DNA of 64,000 nt from Rhizobium sp. (lineage in GTDB: Bacteria; Pseudomonadota; Alphaproteobacteria; Rhizobiales; Rhizobiaceae). Location of the stretch: positions 35,394 through 99,393 of the forward strand of contig JAQGJP010000081.1 in the NCBI GenBank assembly GCA_028290545.1, in the 5' to 3' direction. The position numbers were made by a program, and so were the translations under genes. This document shows, piece by piece, positions 6,462 through 17,505 of this stretch. Numbering within the stretch: the stretch's first letter is position 1; every line of letters starts with the position of its first letter. The notes beneath the pieces were generated by a model that had not been told where the DNA came from, searched no databases, and saw only the letters and a program-made list of their open reading frames with translations.

Positions 6462-9450
6462 TGATCCGGCTTCCTTCCTTGTCATAGAACACCGCGTCGC
6501 AGACCTCGACCGCGATCACCCGGTCGGCCATCGGCACGTAGAGCGTCTGGCCCATTTTCGACCGGCCGCCGGCAACCAGCGCCATGGCAATCGAGTGGCC
6601 GCAATTCTCCGACCAGTAGGACGAAGTCACATGACCGAGCATCCTCATCGGGATCGGCTGGTTGGGATCGGCGACGATCTGCGCGCCCTCCTCCAGCACT
6701 TCCTTCGGGTCCTTGGTCCGCAAGCCGACCAGTTGCTTGCGGCCCTCGGCGACGAGATCAGGACGCTTGAGGCCGCGGATGCCGACGAAATCGGCCTTCT
6801 TCTTGCCGACAGCCCAGGAAAGGCCGGCGTCATCGGGCGTCACCGTGCCGTCGGTATCCTGGCCGACGATGATGTAGCCCTTCTCGGCGCGCAGAATGTG
6901 CATCGCCTCGGTGCCGTAGGCGCAGGCGCCCAGCGGTTCGGCGCGTTCCCAGATCGCTTCCCAGACGGCGTGACCGTAATCAGCCGGCACATTGACTTCG
7001 AAGCCCAGTTCGCCCGCGAATGTCATGCGGAACAGCCGCGTCGGCACGCCGGCGATCCTGCCTTCGACGACGCTCATATGCGGAAAGGCTTCGGCCGAAA
7101 GATCGATGCCTTCGAGCAGCGGCTCGACGATCTCGCGCGCCTTCGGACCCTGCACCGCGATCACCGCCCACTGTTCTGTGGTCGAGGTCAGCCATACCTT
7201 GAGATGCGGCCATTCGGTCTGCAGATAGTCTTCCATATGGTTCATGACGCGCGGCGCGCCGCCCGTCGTCGTCGTCACATGGAACCGGTCCTCGGCCAGC
7301 CGTCCAACAACGCCGTCGTCATAGACGAAACCGTCCTCACGCAACATGATGCCGTAACGGCAGCGGCCCGGCTTCAGCGTATCCCAGCTGTTGGTGTAGA
7401 GCAGGTTCATGAAGGTCGCGGCATCGGGACCGACGACCTCGATCTTGCCGAGCGTCGAGGCGTCGAACACGCCGGCCACGGTACGAACTGTCTTGCACTC
7501 GCGGTTGACCGCCTGATGCATGTCCTCGCCGGCCTGGGGATAGAACCAGGCGCGTTTCCAGATTCCGACATCCTCGAACAGCGCGCCGTGATCCTCGTGC
7601 CATTTGTGCATCGGCGTCTTGCGCGCCGGGTCGAACAGCGGCCCACGCGCGTGGTTGACGATCGCGCCGAAGGTCACCGGCGTATAGGGCGCGCGGAACG
7701 TCGTCAGCCCCACTTCCGGGATCGGCTTGCCAAGCGCCTCGGCGGCGATCGCCAGACCATGGAGATTGGAAAGCTTGCCCTGGTCGGTCGCCATGCCATT
7801 GGTGGTGAAGCGCTTGATATGCTCGATCGAATGCATGCCCTCGCGCACCGCAAGGCGGATATCCTTGGCGCAGACATCGTGCTGGAAATCGACGAAGGCT
7901 TTGGCGGAGGTATTTTCCGGCCCAGCCCCATCTTCCGCACCGGCCATGCCGCCGGTCCAGTCGAACGCCTGACTTGCCGGAATGCTGAGCGACATCGCGC
8001 CTTCGGCACCCGCCGCACGCGCCATCAGTTCGCCAGCGCCCAACGCCTCCTCGATCGTCGCATCGATCGAATTGGTGCCGTTGCAGGCGCCGACCGACAG
8101 GCAATCCTGGGCATAGGTGCCCGGCAGGAAGCGCTGGTTCTCGGTATCGAACGCCAGCTTGCCGCGCGACTGCGAGAACAGGTGCACGGATGGCGTCCAG
8201 CCCGATGACATCAGCAGCGCATCGACGACGATCTTGTCGCCGGAGGTCATGCCCTTGCGGGCGACGGTGATGGAGTTGATGCGCAGATTGCCACGGGTCG
8301 CAATCACGGCGGAGCCGGTCATGACGGTGATGCCGAGTTCGCGGGCCTTGTTCAGAACCGCCTCGCCCGGACGGTCACGCGTATCGACGATGGCGGGGAT
8401 CTGCACCCCGGCGGCCTTGAGGTCGAAGGCCGCTTCATAGGCCGAGTCGTGCGAGGTATAGACGCCGACCTTGGCGCCAACTGCGACGCCATAATGATTG
8501 AGATACATGCGGCCTGCGGATGCCAGCATGATGCCCGGCCGGTCGTTGCCGTCGAACACCATATGCCGCTCGATCGCGCCGGTCGCGAGAATGACCCGCT
8601 TGGCGCGGACCTGCCACAGCCGTTCGCGCGGCGCATGCCGGCCCGGGCGGGCGACGTGATCGGTGACGCGCTCGACCAGGCCGATGAAATTCTGCGCATA
8701 GTAGCCGAACACGGTGGTGCGGATGAGCACCCGGACGTTGGGCATGGCGGCGAGCTTGGTTATCATCTTCCGGGCCCAGGAGAACCCGTCCTGGCCGTCG
8801 ATCATCACGCCAGCATCGAAATGCAGCGCTCCGCCGAATTCGCTGCGCTCGTCGGCGATCATCACGCTTGCACCGGTTTCGGCCGCAGCCAGAGCGGCTG
8901 CGATACCGGCAGCACCGCCGCCGGCGACCAGCACGTCGCAATGTGCAAAGCGGTTGGCATAATGGTCCGGATCGCCTTCCTTCGGCGCAACGCCAAGGCC
9001 TGCAGCCTCGCGGATGCGCGGCTCGTAAAGCTTCTTCCACGCAGCCTTCGGCCACATGAAGGTCTTGTAGTAAAAGCCGGCGGCGAAGAACGGACCCATG
9101 AGATTGCTGACCGCGCCGACATCGAAGGCCAGCGACGGCCAGCGGTTCTGCGACTTCACGGTCAGGCCGTCATAGACTTCCTGCATCGTGGCGCGGACAT
9201 TCGGGGCCGCGCGACCGGCGTCGCGGGAAATATCCATCAGCGCGTTCGGCTCTTCTGGACCGGCGGTCAGGATGCCGCGCGGGCGATGATACTTGAACGA
9301 CCGACCGGCGAGATGAATGCCGTTGGCGATCAGCGCCGAGGCGACGGTGTCGCCTTCCAGCGCCGTCAGCGTGCGGCCGTCATAGGAAAAGCGCGCGGTC
9401 TTGGCGGGCGTCAGGCGACCCTTGCCGGCGATACGGTTGGCTCCGCTCAT
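6454..9450 (-). CDS. soxA: Sarcosine oxidase alpha subunit
   Basis: A 998-residue subunit of heterotetrameric sarcosine oxidase, which demethylates sarcosine to glycine and, with tetrahydrofolate, makes 5,10-methylene-THF and hydrogen peroxide. An N-terminal ferredoxin-like domain (FSYDGRTLTALEGDTVASAL) is followed by an NAD-binding Rossmann motif, VAGGGAAGIAAALAAAE, near residue 175, a pyridine-nucleotide oxidoreductase body, and a C-terminal aminomethyltransferase (GCV_T) domain that channels the one-carbon unit. The length fits the family. The start overlaps the end of soxD by four bases, so the operon is tightly coupled. Confidence 0.95.
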   Translation of the reverse strand: MSGANRIAGKGRLTPAKTARFSYDGRTLTALEGDTVASALIANGIHLAGRSFKYHRPRGILTAGPEEPNALMDISRDAGRAAPNVRATMQEVYDGLTVKSQNRWPSLAFDVGAVSNLMGPFFAAGFYYKTFMWPKAAWKKLYEPRIREAAGLGVAPKEGDPDHYANRFAHCDVLVAGGGAAGIAAALAAAETGASVMIADERSEFGGALHFDAGVMIDGQDGFSWARKMITKLAAMPNVRVLIRTTVFGYYAQNFIGLVERVTDHVARPGRHAPRERLWQVRAKRVILATGAIERHMVFDGNDRPGIMLASAGRMYLNHYGVAVGAKVGVYTSHDSAYEAAFDLKAAGVQIPAIVDTRDRPGEAVLNKARELGITVMTGSAVIATRGNLRINSITVARKGMTSGDKIVVDALLMSSGWTPSVHLFSQSRGKLAFDTENQRFLPGTYAQDCLSVGACNGTNSIDATIEEALGAGELMARAAGAEGAMSLSIPASQAFDWTGGMAGAEDGAGPENTSAKAFVDFQHDVCAKDIRLAVREGMHSIEHIKRFTTNGMATDQGKLSNLHGLAIAAEALGKPIPEVGLTTFRAPYTPVTFGAIVNHARGPLFDPARKTPMHKWHEDHGALFEDVGIWKRAWFYPQAGEDMHQAVNRECKTVRTVAGVFDASTLGKIEVVGPDAATFMNLLYTNSWDTLKPGRCRYGIMLREDGFVYDDGVVGRLAEDRFHVTTTTGGAPRVMNHMEDYLQTEWPHLKVWLTSTTEQWAVIAVQGPKAREIVEPLLEGIDLSAEAFPHMSVVEGRIAGVPTRLFRMTFAGELGFEVNVPADYGHAVWEAIWERAEPLGACAYGTEAMHILRAEKGYIIVGQDTDGTVTPDDAGLSWAVGKKKADFVGIRGLKRPDLVAEGRKQLVGLRTKDPKEVLEEGAQIVADPNQPIPMRMLGHVTSSYWSENCGHSIAMALVAGGRSKMGQTLYVPMADRVIAVEVCDAVFYDKEGSRING

Positions 9451-9767
9451 TTCTGAACTCCATTGCCGGCGATCCGGGCATCGATGACGGACTGGTCCGG
9501 CTTCGGTTCGTCCTGCCGATAGGTCATGACGAACTTGTCGGTGACGGTGTGGCGGATGGCACGGAAAAACTTGCCGCAGCCCGAAATATGCCGCCAGCGC
9601 TCGAACACCAGCCCTTTCGGGTTGTCACGCAGGAAGAAATAATTCTCGAACTCTGCATCCGAGATTTCCGTGATGTTTTCCGGACGCAGGATATGCGCCT
9701 CGTCGCCATTGCGGAATTCGAGTTCCGGCCGTTCTTCGTGACAATAGGGGCAGTGAATCAAAAGCAT
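9447..9767 (-). CDS. soxD: Sarcosine oxidase delta subunit
   Basis: A 106-residue zinc-binding small subunit of heterotetrameric sarcosine oxidase. HCPYCHEERPELEF at the N-terminus supplies the CxxC pair and nearby His, and the later HISGCGKFF gives the remaining ligands; FLRDNPKGLVFERW is a conserved family segment. It lies 12 bases behind soxB and overlaps soxA by four bases. It stabilises the alpha-beta-gamma assembly and has no catalytic residues of its own. Confidence 0.94.
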   Translation of the reverse strand: MLLIHCPYCHEERPELEFRNGDEAHILRPENITEISDAEFENYFFLRDNPKGLVFERWRHISGCGKFFRAIRHTVTDKFVMTYRQDEPKPDQSVIDARIAGNGVQK

Positions 9768-9779
9768 CGGGAACCCCTC

Positions 9780-11033
9780 TTAGTGCGCGACGGCGGCAGC
9801 TGCCGCCTCGTCGATCAGCCGGCCATTGCGGAAGCGCTCCAGCGTGAACGGCGCGTTGATCGGGTGTGGCTCGTTGCGGGCAATGGTGTGGGCGAAGACA
9901 TGCGCCGAGCCCGGCGTCGCCTTGAAACCGCCCGTGCCCCAGCCGCAGTTGACAAACAGGCCCGGAACCGGCGTCTTGGCGATGATCGGCGAACGGTCCG
10001 GCGTCACGTCGACGATGCCGCCCCAGGAACGCATCATCTTCATGCGCGTGAACATCGGGAACATTTCGCAGATCGCATCGAGCGTGTGATTGATGATGTG
10101 CAGGCCACCGGTCTGCGAATAGGACGCATACTGGTCGGTACCGGCGCCAATCACCAGCTCGCCCTTGTCGGACTGCGATATATAGGCATGCACGGTGTTG
10201 GACATCACCACGCAGGGGAAGATCGGCTTGATTGGCTCGGAGACCAGCGCCTGCAGGGGGTAGCTTACCAGCGGCAGCTTCAGGCCGGCCATCTGCATGA
10301 CGACGGATGTATGCCCGGCAGCCACGACCGCAATCTTCTTGGCACCGATCGATCCGCGCGTGGTTTCCACCCCGGTAACGGCTCCATCAGGGCCGCGATT
10401 GATGCCCGTCACCTCGCAATTCTGGATGACATGCACGCCGCGATCGGACGCGCCACGGGCATAGCCCCAGGCAACCGCATCATGGCGGGCGGTGCCGCCC
10501 TTGCGCTGCAGGGCCGCACCGATGACAGGATAACGCGCAGCGGCGGAGATGTTCAGCGGCGGGCAATATTCTTTTGCCTGTTCCGGCGTCAGCCATTCAT
10601 TGTCGACGCCGTTCAGGCGGTTGGAATGGATATGGCGCTTGAAGACCTGCTGGTCATGGATGTTGTGCGCCAGCATCATCACGCCGCGCGGCGAATACAT
10701 GACGTTGTAATTCATATCCTGCGACAGGCCGTCCCACATTTTCAGCGCGTGGTTATAAAGCGCCGCACTCTCGTCGTAGAGATAGTTCGAGCGGATGATG
10801 GTGGTGTTGCGGCCGGTATTGCCGCCGCCCAGCCAGCCGCGCTCGATCACCGCCACATTGGTGATGCCATGCTCCTTGGCGAGATAGTAAGCGGTGCCGA
10901 GACCATGGCCGCCGGCGCCGATGATGATGACATCATACTCCTTGCGCGGTTCGGGCGATGTCCATTGTTTCTCCCAGCCTGTGTGGCCACGCATGGCCTC
11001 GCGGGCAATGGCGAAAACTGAATATTTGCGCAT
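9780..11033 (-). CDS. soxB: Sarcosine oxidase beta subunit
   Basis: A 417-residue flavoprotein subunit and first gene of soxBDAG. The dinucleotide-binding motif IIIGAGGHGLGTAYYLA lies near residue 35, followed by ERGWLGGGNTGRNTTIIRSN. The GGTARHDAVAWGY segment contains the histidine that carries covalent FMN in characterised homologues. The ATG at 11033 gives the usual MRKYSVFAIAREAMRGHTGW start; an upstream ATG at 11054 adds seven unlikely residues. The 296 bases before rpsU hold the divergent promoters. No glyA, purU or folate gene is beside it in this window. Confidence 0.95.
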   Translation of the reverse strand: MRKYSVFAIAREAMRGHTGWEKQWTSPEPRKEYDVIIIGAGGHGLGTAYYLAKEHGITNVAVIERGWLGGGNTGRNTTIIRSNYLYDESAALYNHALKMWDGLSQDMNYNVMYSPRGVMMLAHNIHDQQVFKRHIHSNRLNGVDNEWLTPEQAKEYCPPLNISAAARYPVIGAALQRKGGTARHDAVAWGYARGASDRGVHVIQNCEVTGINRGPDGAVTGVETTRGSIGAKKIAVVAAGHTSVVMQMAGLKLPLVSYPLQALVSEPIKPIFPCVVMSNTVHAYISQSDKGELVIGAGTDQYASYSQTGGLHIINHTLDAICEMFPMFTRMKMMRSWGGIVDVTPDRSPIIAKTPVPGLFVNCGWGTGGFKATPGSAHVFAHTIARNEPHPINAPFTLERFRNGRLIDEAAAAAVAH

Positions 11034-11272
11034 CCGCGGGAAACTCCGTATCAAGAGGCAATGTGCTCACGTTGCTGCAGCAGATCGCAAAATTACGACG
11101 CTGACAACGTTTCTTTTGCGACGCCGCTGTGCGTGGCTCCGCCATCGCCTTCTTATGGTCATAGCGCGTGATTTCAATCAAAATATGAATGTCGCTACTG
11201 GACTTGGAACAAGTCATCTGTTATCGCGTTTGACCAATCGCGTGACCTCCGGCCGCGCGCAAGATTATTGTT

Positions 11273-11301
11273 TGTTCCGGATACGACGCATGTTCCGGAT
11301 A
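11273..11301. repeat. Two 11-base direct repeats upstream of rpsU
   Basis: TGTTCCGGATA occurs at 11273-11283 and again at 11291-11301, an 18-base period, just before the rpsU ribosome binding site. It could be a regulator site or chance; nothing else supports a function. Confidence 0.35.
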
Positions 11302-11329
11302 TCAACTCGAGATAAGGAACGGGATTCAC

Positions 11330-11572
11330 GTGCAGGTACTGGTTCGCGATAACAATGTTGATCAGGCGCTCCGCGCTCTTAAGAAGAAGATGCAGCGCGA
11401 AGGCATTTTCCGTGAAATGAAGATGCGCGACTACTACGAAAAGCCATCGCAGAAGCGCGCCCGTGAAAAGGCTGAGGCAGTTCGTCGTGTTCGCAAGCTT
11501 GCCCGCAAGCGTGCTCAGCGCGAAAGCGGCATCGTGGCCCCCAGCCGTCCGGCTACTGCTGGCGCTCGGTGA
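11330..11572 (+). CDS. rpsU: Small ribosomal subunit protein bS21
   Basis: An 80-residue basic 30S protein: [37 protein letters not shown] and the arginine/lysine-rich C-terminal helix are the standard S21 sequence. The start codon is GTG at 11330, preceded by AAGGAA. The protein helps base pairing between the anti-Shine-Dalgarno region and mRNA leaders. The C-terminal tail ([13 protein letters not shown]) is somewhat longer than the minimal form, as in many rhizobia. A strong terminator follows. Confidence 0.96.
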   Translation: MQVLVRDNNVDQALRALKKKMQREGIFREMKMRDYYEKPSQKRAREKAEAVRRVRKLARKRAQRESGIVAPSRPATAGAR

Positions 11573-11617
11573 TCTGCCGTTGTTCTGACGAAATTTACAG
11601 GCTGTAATGTCTGCATG

Positions 11618-11649
11618 GCGGGGGCGAATTGATTCGCCGCCGCCTTTTC
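11618..11649 (+). terminator. Rho-independent terminator behind rpsU
   Basis: A 13-base stem with one mismatch (11618-11630 against 11633-11645), a very tight TG loop and a TTTT tract at 11646-11649. Confidence 0.8.
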
Positions 11650-11698
11650 GATTGAAGTGACTGCCCGATCAGGGCGGTTTGCGGGAAGAATATCGATC

Positions 11699-12583
11699 AT
11701 GATCAAACTGAATGCGGATTTCCCGAACGGGCTGTTCCTGACGCGCGGAGTTGCCGCCAGGAGTGCGCGCACCGGGCTTGTTCTGCTTGCGCTCGCTGCG
11801 GCTCTGGCTGCCTGCAACACCACTGACACGACCGACACGATCCGCATCAACAAGGAACAGGGCACCGAAGAGAATATTTCTTCGCTGACCTCGGTGATCG
11901 ACGCAAATCCGTCCGATCCGGAAGGTTACAATACCCGCGGATCGGCCTATGGCCGCGCCGGAGAGTTTAAGCGGGCGCTCGCTGACTTCAACCGCGCCCT
12001 CGAGCTCAATCCAAAATTCTACCAGGCCTATGCCAATCGCGGCCTGATCTATCGGAACATGGGCCAGCCGGAACAGGCGCTGCAGGATTACAACACTGCG
12101 CTGCAGCTCAGCCCGCGCTACGACGTCGCATTTATCGGCCGAGGCAATGTCTACCGACAGGCGGGCCAGCTCGATGCCGCGATGAATGACTACAACAAGG
12201 CCATCGGCCTCGATACCACCGATCCGCGCGCCTATCACAATCGCGGTCTGATTTATCAGAGGCGCAACAATCACGCGAAGGCGATCGAAGATTTCTCGAC
12301 CGCCATCTCGCTGTCGCCGAACTCGGCCGAGCCCTACAACGGTCGCGGCATTTCCTATCTGGCGACCAATGACGACGACAACGCGTTTGCCGATTTCAAC
12401 CATGCCATCGAACTCGACGGTACGCTGGCCGAATCCTGGTCGAACCAGGCGTTGGTCTATGAGCGCAAGGGCGATCTCAAACGCGCCTATAAATCCTATT
12501 CGCATGCGCTGTCTCTGGACGCGAAATACCAGCCGGCCAGGGACGGCGTCGCCCGCACCAGAAGCGGAGTCGCGGCGAACTGA
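11699..12583 (+). CDS. TPR-repeat lipoprotein (NlpI-like)
   Basis: A 294-residue outer-periplasmic protein. The N-terminus has a basic start, a hydrophobic stretch TGLVLLALAAALAAC and a lipobox Cys, so it is a likely lipoprotein. About six tetratricopeptide repeats follow, each with the A-Y-N-R-G/I-Y pattern (YNTRGSAYGRAG, YANRGLIYRNMG, FIGRGNVYRQAG, YHNRGLIYQRRN, YNGRGISYLATN, WSNQALVYERKG). It probably scaffolds envelope protein complexes. The ATG at 11699 is chosen because GGGAAGAA precedes it and the signal peptide then starts correctly. Confidence 0.85.
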   Translation: MIKLNADFPNGLFLTRGVAARSARTGLVLLALAAALAACNTTDTTDTIRINKEQGTEENISSLTSVIDANPSDPEGYNTRGSAYGRAGEFKRALADFNRALELNPKFYQAYANRGLIYRNMGQPEQALQDYNTALQLSPRYDVAFIGRGNVYRQAGQLDAAMNDYNKAIGLDTTDPRAYHNRGLIYQRRNNHAKAIEDFSTAISLSPNSAEPYNGRGISYLATNDDDNAFADFNHAIELDGTLAESWSNQALVYERKGDLKRAYKSYSHALSLDAKYQPARDGVARTRSGVAAN

Positions 12584-12609
12584 TTGTCCAACTTATTGAT
12601 TTCATGGAT

Positions 12610-12637
12610 AAGCCCGGGGTATTGACCGGGCTTTTTC
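12610..12637 (+). terminator. Rho-independent terminator behind the TPR lipoprotein gene
   Basis: AAGCCCGG (12610-12617) pairs with CCGGGCTT (12626-12633) around an 8-base loop, followed by a T-run. It also lies just behind the convergent pntB end. Confidence 0.85.
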
Positions 12638-12659
12638 AAGTCTGCATTCCGTTCTTATG

Positions 12660-14057
12660 TCAATGTGCCAGCGCCTTGACGATATCCTCGGTGACCTTCT
12701 TCGCATCGCCAAGCAGCATCATCGTACCGTCCTTGTAGAACAGCGAATTGTCGATGCCTGCGTAGCCGGAGGCGAGCGAGCGCTTGACGAACAGGCAGGT
12801 CTTGGCCTGATCGACATTGAGGATCGGCATGCCGTAGATCGGCGAGGACTTGTCGTCGCGGGCCGAAGGATTGGTGACGTCGTTGGCGCCGATGACATAG
12901 GCGACATCAGCCTGCGCGAACTCCGAATTGATGTCCTCGAGTTCGAACACGTCGTCATAGGGCACGTTGGCTTCGGCCAGCAGCACGTTCATATGGCCCG
13001 GCATGCGGCCCGCGACCGGATGGATGGCGTATTTGACTTCGACGCCCGCAGCCTTGAGCTTGTCGCCCATCTCGCGCAACGCATGCTGGGCTTGTGCTAC
13101 CGCCATGCCATAGCCGGGGACGATGATTACCTTTGAGGCGTTTGCCATCAGGTAGGCCCCATCATCTGCCGAGCCGAGTTTGACCGATTTATCGGAATCG
13201 TCCGCGGCGGCAGAAGACGTGTCCGCGCCGAAGCCACCGAGAATGACCGATACGAACGATCGGTTCATGGCCTTGCACATGATGTAGGAGAGGATTGCAC
13301 CCGACGAGCCAACCAGCGCGCCGGTGATGATCAGCGCCAGATTGCCAAGCGTAAAGCCGATGCCGGCAGCGGCCCACCCAGAATAGGAGTTCAGCATCGA
13401 CACGACGACCGGCATGTCGGCGCCGCCGATCGGAATGATCAGCAGCGCGCCGAAAGCGAGCGCCAGGAGCACAATCAGCCAGAAGACGAAATGGCTTTCG
13501 GTGAGAACCAGCACGCCGACCAGCACGACGATGGCTGCGAAGATCGCGACATTGATCGCGTGGCGCATCGGCAGCATGATCGGCTTGCCGGACATGCGGC
13601 CGTCGAGCTTGAGGAAAGCGATGATCGAGCCGGTGAATGTGATCGCCCCGATTGCGACGCCGAGCGACATTTCCACTAACGCCTGGCCGTGGATCTGGCC
13701 CACCTCGCCGATGCCGAAGGAGGACGGCGCATAGAGTGCGGCTGCGGCCACCAGCACGGCGGCTAGTCCCACCAGCGAGTGAAAGCCGGCGACCAGTTGC
13801 GGCATCGATGTCATGGCGATGCGGCGGGCGATCACCGCACCGATGCCTCCGCCGATGGCGAGACCGGCGATGATCAGCACGAAACCATTGAACGTTGGCG
13901 TTACCAGCGCCAGTGTCGTGAGGATCGCGATCCCCATGCCGACCATGCCATAGGTGTTGCCCTTGCGGCTGGTGGAGGGATGCGAAAGACCTCGCAGCGC
14001 CATGATGAACAGCACGCCGGAGACGAGATACAGGAAGGCTGCGATATTGACGGACAT
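12660..14057 (-). CDS. pntB: Proton-translocating NAD(P)(+) transhydrogenase, beta subunit
   Basis: A 465-residue integral membrane protein that couples hydride transfer between NADH and NADP+ to proton entry, supplying NADPH. About nine membrane helices (from NIAAFLYLVSGVLFIMAL onward) are followed by the cytosolic NADP-binding domain III with VIIVPGYGMAVAQAQ, GRMPGHMNVLLAEA and YVIGANDVTNPSA. The ATG at 14057 gives the canonical MSVNIAAFLYLVSG start and lies just past the pntA2 stop. It is the third gene of the split three-subunit form found in alphaproteobacteria. Confidence 0.95.
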   Translation of the reverse strand: MSVNIAAFLYLVSGVLFIMALRGLSHPSTSRKGNTYGMVGMGIAILTTLALVTPTFNGFVLIIAGLAIGGGIGAVIARRIAMTSMPQLVAGFHSLVGLAAVLVAAAALYAPSSFGIGEVGQIHGQALVEMSLGVAIGAITFTGSIIAFLKLDGRMSGKPIMLPMRHAINVAIFAAIVVLVGVLVLTESHFVFWLIVLLALAFGALLIIPIGGADMPVVVSMLNSYSGWAAAGIGFTLGNLALIITGALVGSSGAILSYIMCKAMNRSFVSVILGGFGADTSSAAADDSDKSVKLGSADDGAYLMANASKVIIVPGYGMAVAQAQHALREMGDKLKAAGVEVKYAIHPVAGRMPGHMNVLLAEANVPYDDVFELEDINSEFAQADVAYVIGANDVTNPSARDDKSSPIYGMPILNVDQAKTCLFVKRSLASGYAGIDNSLFYKDGTMMLLGDAKKVTEDIVKALAH

Positions 14058-14068
14058 CGATATCGCCC

Positions 14069-14476
14069 TCACTTCTCTTTTTTCTTGTACATGGCCAGCA
14101 TGCGCTGGGTGACCAGGAAGCCGCCGAAAATGTTGATCGAGGCCAGAATCAGCGCCACGAAGCCGAAACCGGTGGCCCAGTGGCTGACGGACAGGCCGAC
14201 AGCGAGCAAGGCGCCGACGACGATGACCGACGAAATTGCATTGGTCACCGCCATCAGCGGCGTGTGCAATGCGGGGGTCACCGACCAGACGACATAGTAG
14301 CCGACGAAGATAGACAGCACGAAGATCGCCAGCCGAAAGACGAATGGGTCGATCACCCCACCGGACAGAGCATGTGCTGCATCGGCGATCGAGGGCTGGG
14401 TGGCGACAGCGTCATGGACGGCCGAGACGGCCCGATCGAGATTTTCGAGGGCCTTGGTTACCGTGTCGGTTGCCAT
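14069..14476 (-). CDS. pntAB: Proton-translocating NAD(P)(+) transhydrogenase, alpha-2 (membrane) subunit
   Basis: A 135-residue membrane protein equal to the C-terminal membrane part of a fused PntA. An N-terminal soluble helix ([18 protein letters not shown]) precedes three to four hydrophobic segments, among them [20 protein letters not shown] and [15 protein letters not shown]. The ATG at 14476 is supported by AAGGAGGG a few bases upstream; longer in-frame starts up to 14527 would run into the previous gene. It sits between pntA and pntB with minimal spacing. Confidence 0.92.
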   Translation of the reverse strand: MATDTVTKALENLDRAVSAVHDAVATQPSIADAAHALSGGVIDPFVFRLAIFVLSIFVGYYVVWSVTPALHTPLMAVTNAISSVIVVGALLAVGLSVSHWATGFGFVALILASINIFGGFLVTQRMLAMYKKKEK

Positions 14477-14477
14477 G

Positions 14478-15617
14478 TTAACCCTCCTTGACGCCGCCGA
14501 AATTGGCATGAACGACCTGGCCGCCATGGGTCAGCATGGTGGCTTTCACCAGTTCGTCGTCGGACTTGAGCGCGATCTCCCTGCTCTCCTTGGAGATCAT
14601 CGTCTCGAGGAAGGTCACAAGGTTCTTGGCATAGAGAAGCGAGGCCGAAGCTGCGATGCGACCGGCCATGTTGAGATAGCCGATGACGCGAACGCCTTCG
14701 ACATCGGCAATCTGATCGGCCAATGCGCCTTCGATATTGCCGCCGCGTTCGACGGCGAGATCGACAGCCACCGAGCCCGGCTTCATCGCCTTCAGCATGT
14801 CGCGCGAGACCAGCTTCGGTGCGGGGCGGCCGGGGATAAGCGCCGTGGTGATGACGATATCCTGCTTGGCGATGTGTTCGGCAACCAGCACCGCCTGCTT
14901 GGCCTGATAGGCTTCCGACATCGGTTTGGCATAACCTGCGGCAGTTTCGGCTGCCTTGAATTCGTCGTCCTCGACGGCGATGAACCTGGCGCCGAGCGAA
15001 GCCACCTGTTCCTTGGCGGCGGGCCGCACGTCGGTCGCCGAAACAACGGCGCCCAGACGCCGCGCCGTGGCGATTGCCTGCAGGCCGGCTACGCCGGCAC
15101 CCATCACGAACACTTTTGCCGCCGGCACGGTGCCGGCGGCCGTCATCATCATCGGCAGCGCCCGGTCATAGACCTCGGCCGCATCGATGACCGCCTGATA
15201 GCCGGCGAGGTTGGCCTGCGACGAGAGCACGTCCATGGATTGCGCACGGGTGATACGCGGCATGAGTTCCATGGCAAAGGATGTCAGCCCGGCTGCAGCC
15301 ATCTCGGCAATGGCCGGCTCATTGCCATAGGGATCCATGATCGCAATCACAATCGCGCCGGACCTGTATCCACGGATCTCGTCGCTGGTCGGACGCCGGA
15401 CTTTCAGAATAATGTCGGCGGTCGCGGCATCGGCCCTTGAGCCGATCCTGGCGCCCTGCCCCTCGAATTCGCTATCGGGAATGCGCGAGCTGTCCCCCGC
15501 GCCTGCTTCCACGACGACGTCGAGCCCGAGACTCTTGATCTTCTTGACCGTATCCGGCGAGCCGCCAACGCGGGGCTCGCCCTCGGTCTCCTTGGCAATG
15601 AATACAGTGCTGGCCAT
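14478..15617 (-). CDS. pntA: Proton-translocating NAD(P)(+) transhydrogenase, alpha-1 (NAD-binding) subunit
   Basis: A 379-residue soluble NAD(H)-binding subunit related to alanine dehydrogenase. The N-terminal half has [20 protein letters not shown]; the Rossmann motif [20 protein letters not shown] is near residue 175, with [13 protein letters not shown] behind it, and [16 protein letters not shown] is the mobile-loop region. The stop is two bases from the alpha-2 start. It is the first Pnt gene after a small cytochrome oxidase subunit. Confidence 0.94.
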   Translation of the reverse strand: MASTVFIAKETEGEPRVGGSPDTVKKIKSLGLDVVVEAGAGDSSRIPDSEFEGQGARIGSRADAATADIILKVRRPTSDEIRGYRSGAIVIAIMDPYGNEPAIAEMAAAGLTSFAMELMPRITRAQSMDVLSSQANLAGYQAVIDAAEVYDRALPMMMTAAGTVPAAKVFVMGAGVAGLQAIATARRLGAVVSATDVRPAAKEQVASLGARFIAVEDDEFKAAETAAGYAKPMSEAYQAKQAVLVAEHIAKQDIVITTALIPGRPAPKLVSRDMLKAMKPGSVAVDLAVERGGNIEGALADQIADVEGVRVIGYLNMAGRIAASASLLYAKNLVTFLETMISKESREIALKSDDELVKATMLTHGGQVVHANFGGVKEG

Positions 15618-15700
15618 AGACTCCCCCGCACAACAACACGCGCTTCCCAGCTCTGTCCTTTTGGCCTACCTCCAGGCCAGGAAGACAGGGCATCAGCGGT

Positions 15701-15922
15701 TTAGAGGACGAAGAAGCCGATCAGGTTGAGAACGATGAAAAGCAGTGTGGAAAAAAGCAACCCTGCTTTCGTGAAGAAGCCGGCTGCCATGCAGAGCATC
15801 AGGATGGCGATCATCATCGAGCCATATTTGGCAACGGTAACGAAACCATTATAGGTCTTGTCGTGTTCGGCGTAGTCCATTTCCGCGCCAACTTCCACCG
15901 GTCCCGAATGATGCTCAGCCAT
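15701..15922 (-). CDS. aa3-type cytochrome c oxidase subunit IV-like protein
   Basis: A 73-residue protein with a His/acid-rich N-terminus (MAEHHSGPVEVGAEMDYAEHDKTY) and two hydrophobic segments, YGSMMIAILMLCMAAGFF and FSTLLFIVLNLIGFFVL. This is the pattern of the small bacterial aa3 oxidase subunit IV, which in rhizobia is often encoded just ahead of pntA. The ATG at 15922 has GGGGAG upstream; longer in-frame starts are unsupported. It is probably cotranscribed with pnt over an 83-base gap. The first segment of the quoted N-terminus is soluble. Confidence 0.8.
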   Translation of the reverse strand: MAEHHSGPVEVGAEMDYAEHDKTYNGFVTVAKYGSMMIAILMLCMAAGFFTKAGLLFSTLLFIVLNLIGFFVL

Positions 15923-16110
15923 TAAAGTCTCCCCAAGGCGATATCGGCGAAAAGCCCTGCAATCCGCCGGAATGATGCTGCAATGGATCCATTCGACCAG
16001 CAAATGAACCTATCCTGCGATTGGGCTTACACAAAGCCATTCTGAATCGCAATGCGATGTTTTGGCCAAAGCGCCTTCAAATCGATTATATGCGCCCTGA
16101 AGAATAAAAT

Positions 16111-16141
16111 GGCTCCGGAACCGCGTTCCGAAGCCTTTTTC
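16111..16141 (-). terminator. Bidirectional hairpin terminator behind the TRAP binding-protein gene
   Basis: GGCTCCGGAA (16111-16120) pairs with TTCCGAAGCC (16126-16135) apart from one mismatch. On the minus strand it is followed by an AT-rich ATTTTATT; on the plus strand by a T-run, so it can act both ways. Confidence 0.7.
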
Positions 16142-16159
16142 CCGCGGTATTTTCGCCAG

Positions 16160-17362
<1,203 letters not shown>

Positions 17363-17505
17363 TTACAAGCCAAAGCAGTAATTTTCTTGGTTTGATTTTG
17401 CGCGGTAAGACAATGCTTACTGATAGTTACGACTGTTTGTGGTTGACAGTGCCCGTCCGACGCTGCACCAGATAGACCGAACGCCTGATTTGTCTGGAGA
17501 CCGTT

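Noticed and set aside
6034..8208. Long plus-strand frame of 724 codons opposite soxA/soxG
   Set aside because: It is antisense to a fully recognisable soxA, has no domain motif, and is rich in Arg/His as expected of a GC-rich shadow frame. The same applies to the long frames opposite soxA (8449-9456), soxB (9549-11021), the pnt genes, uxuB and the E1 genes.
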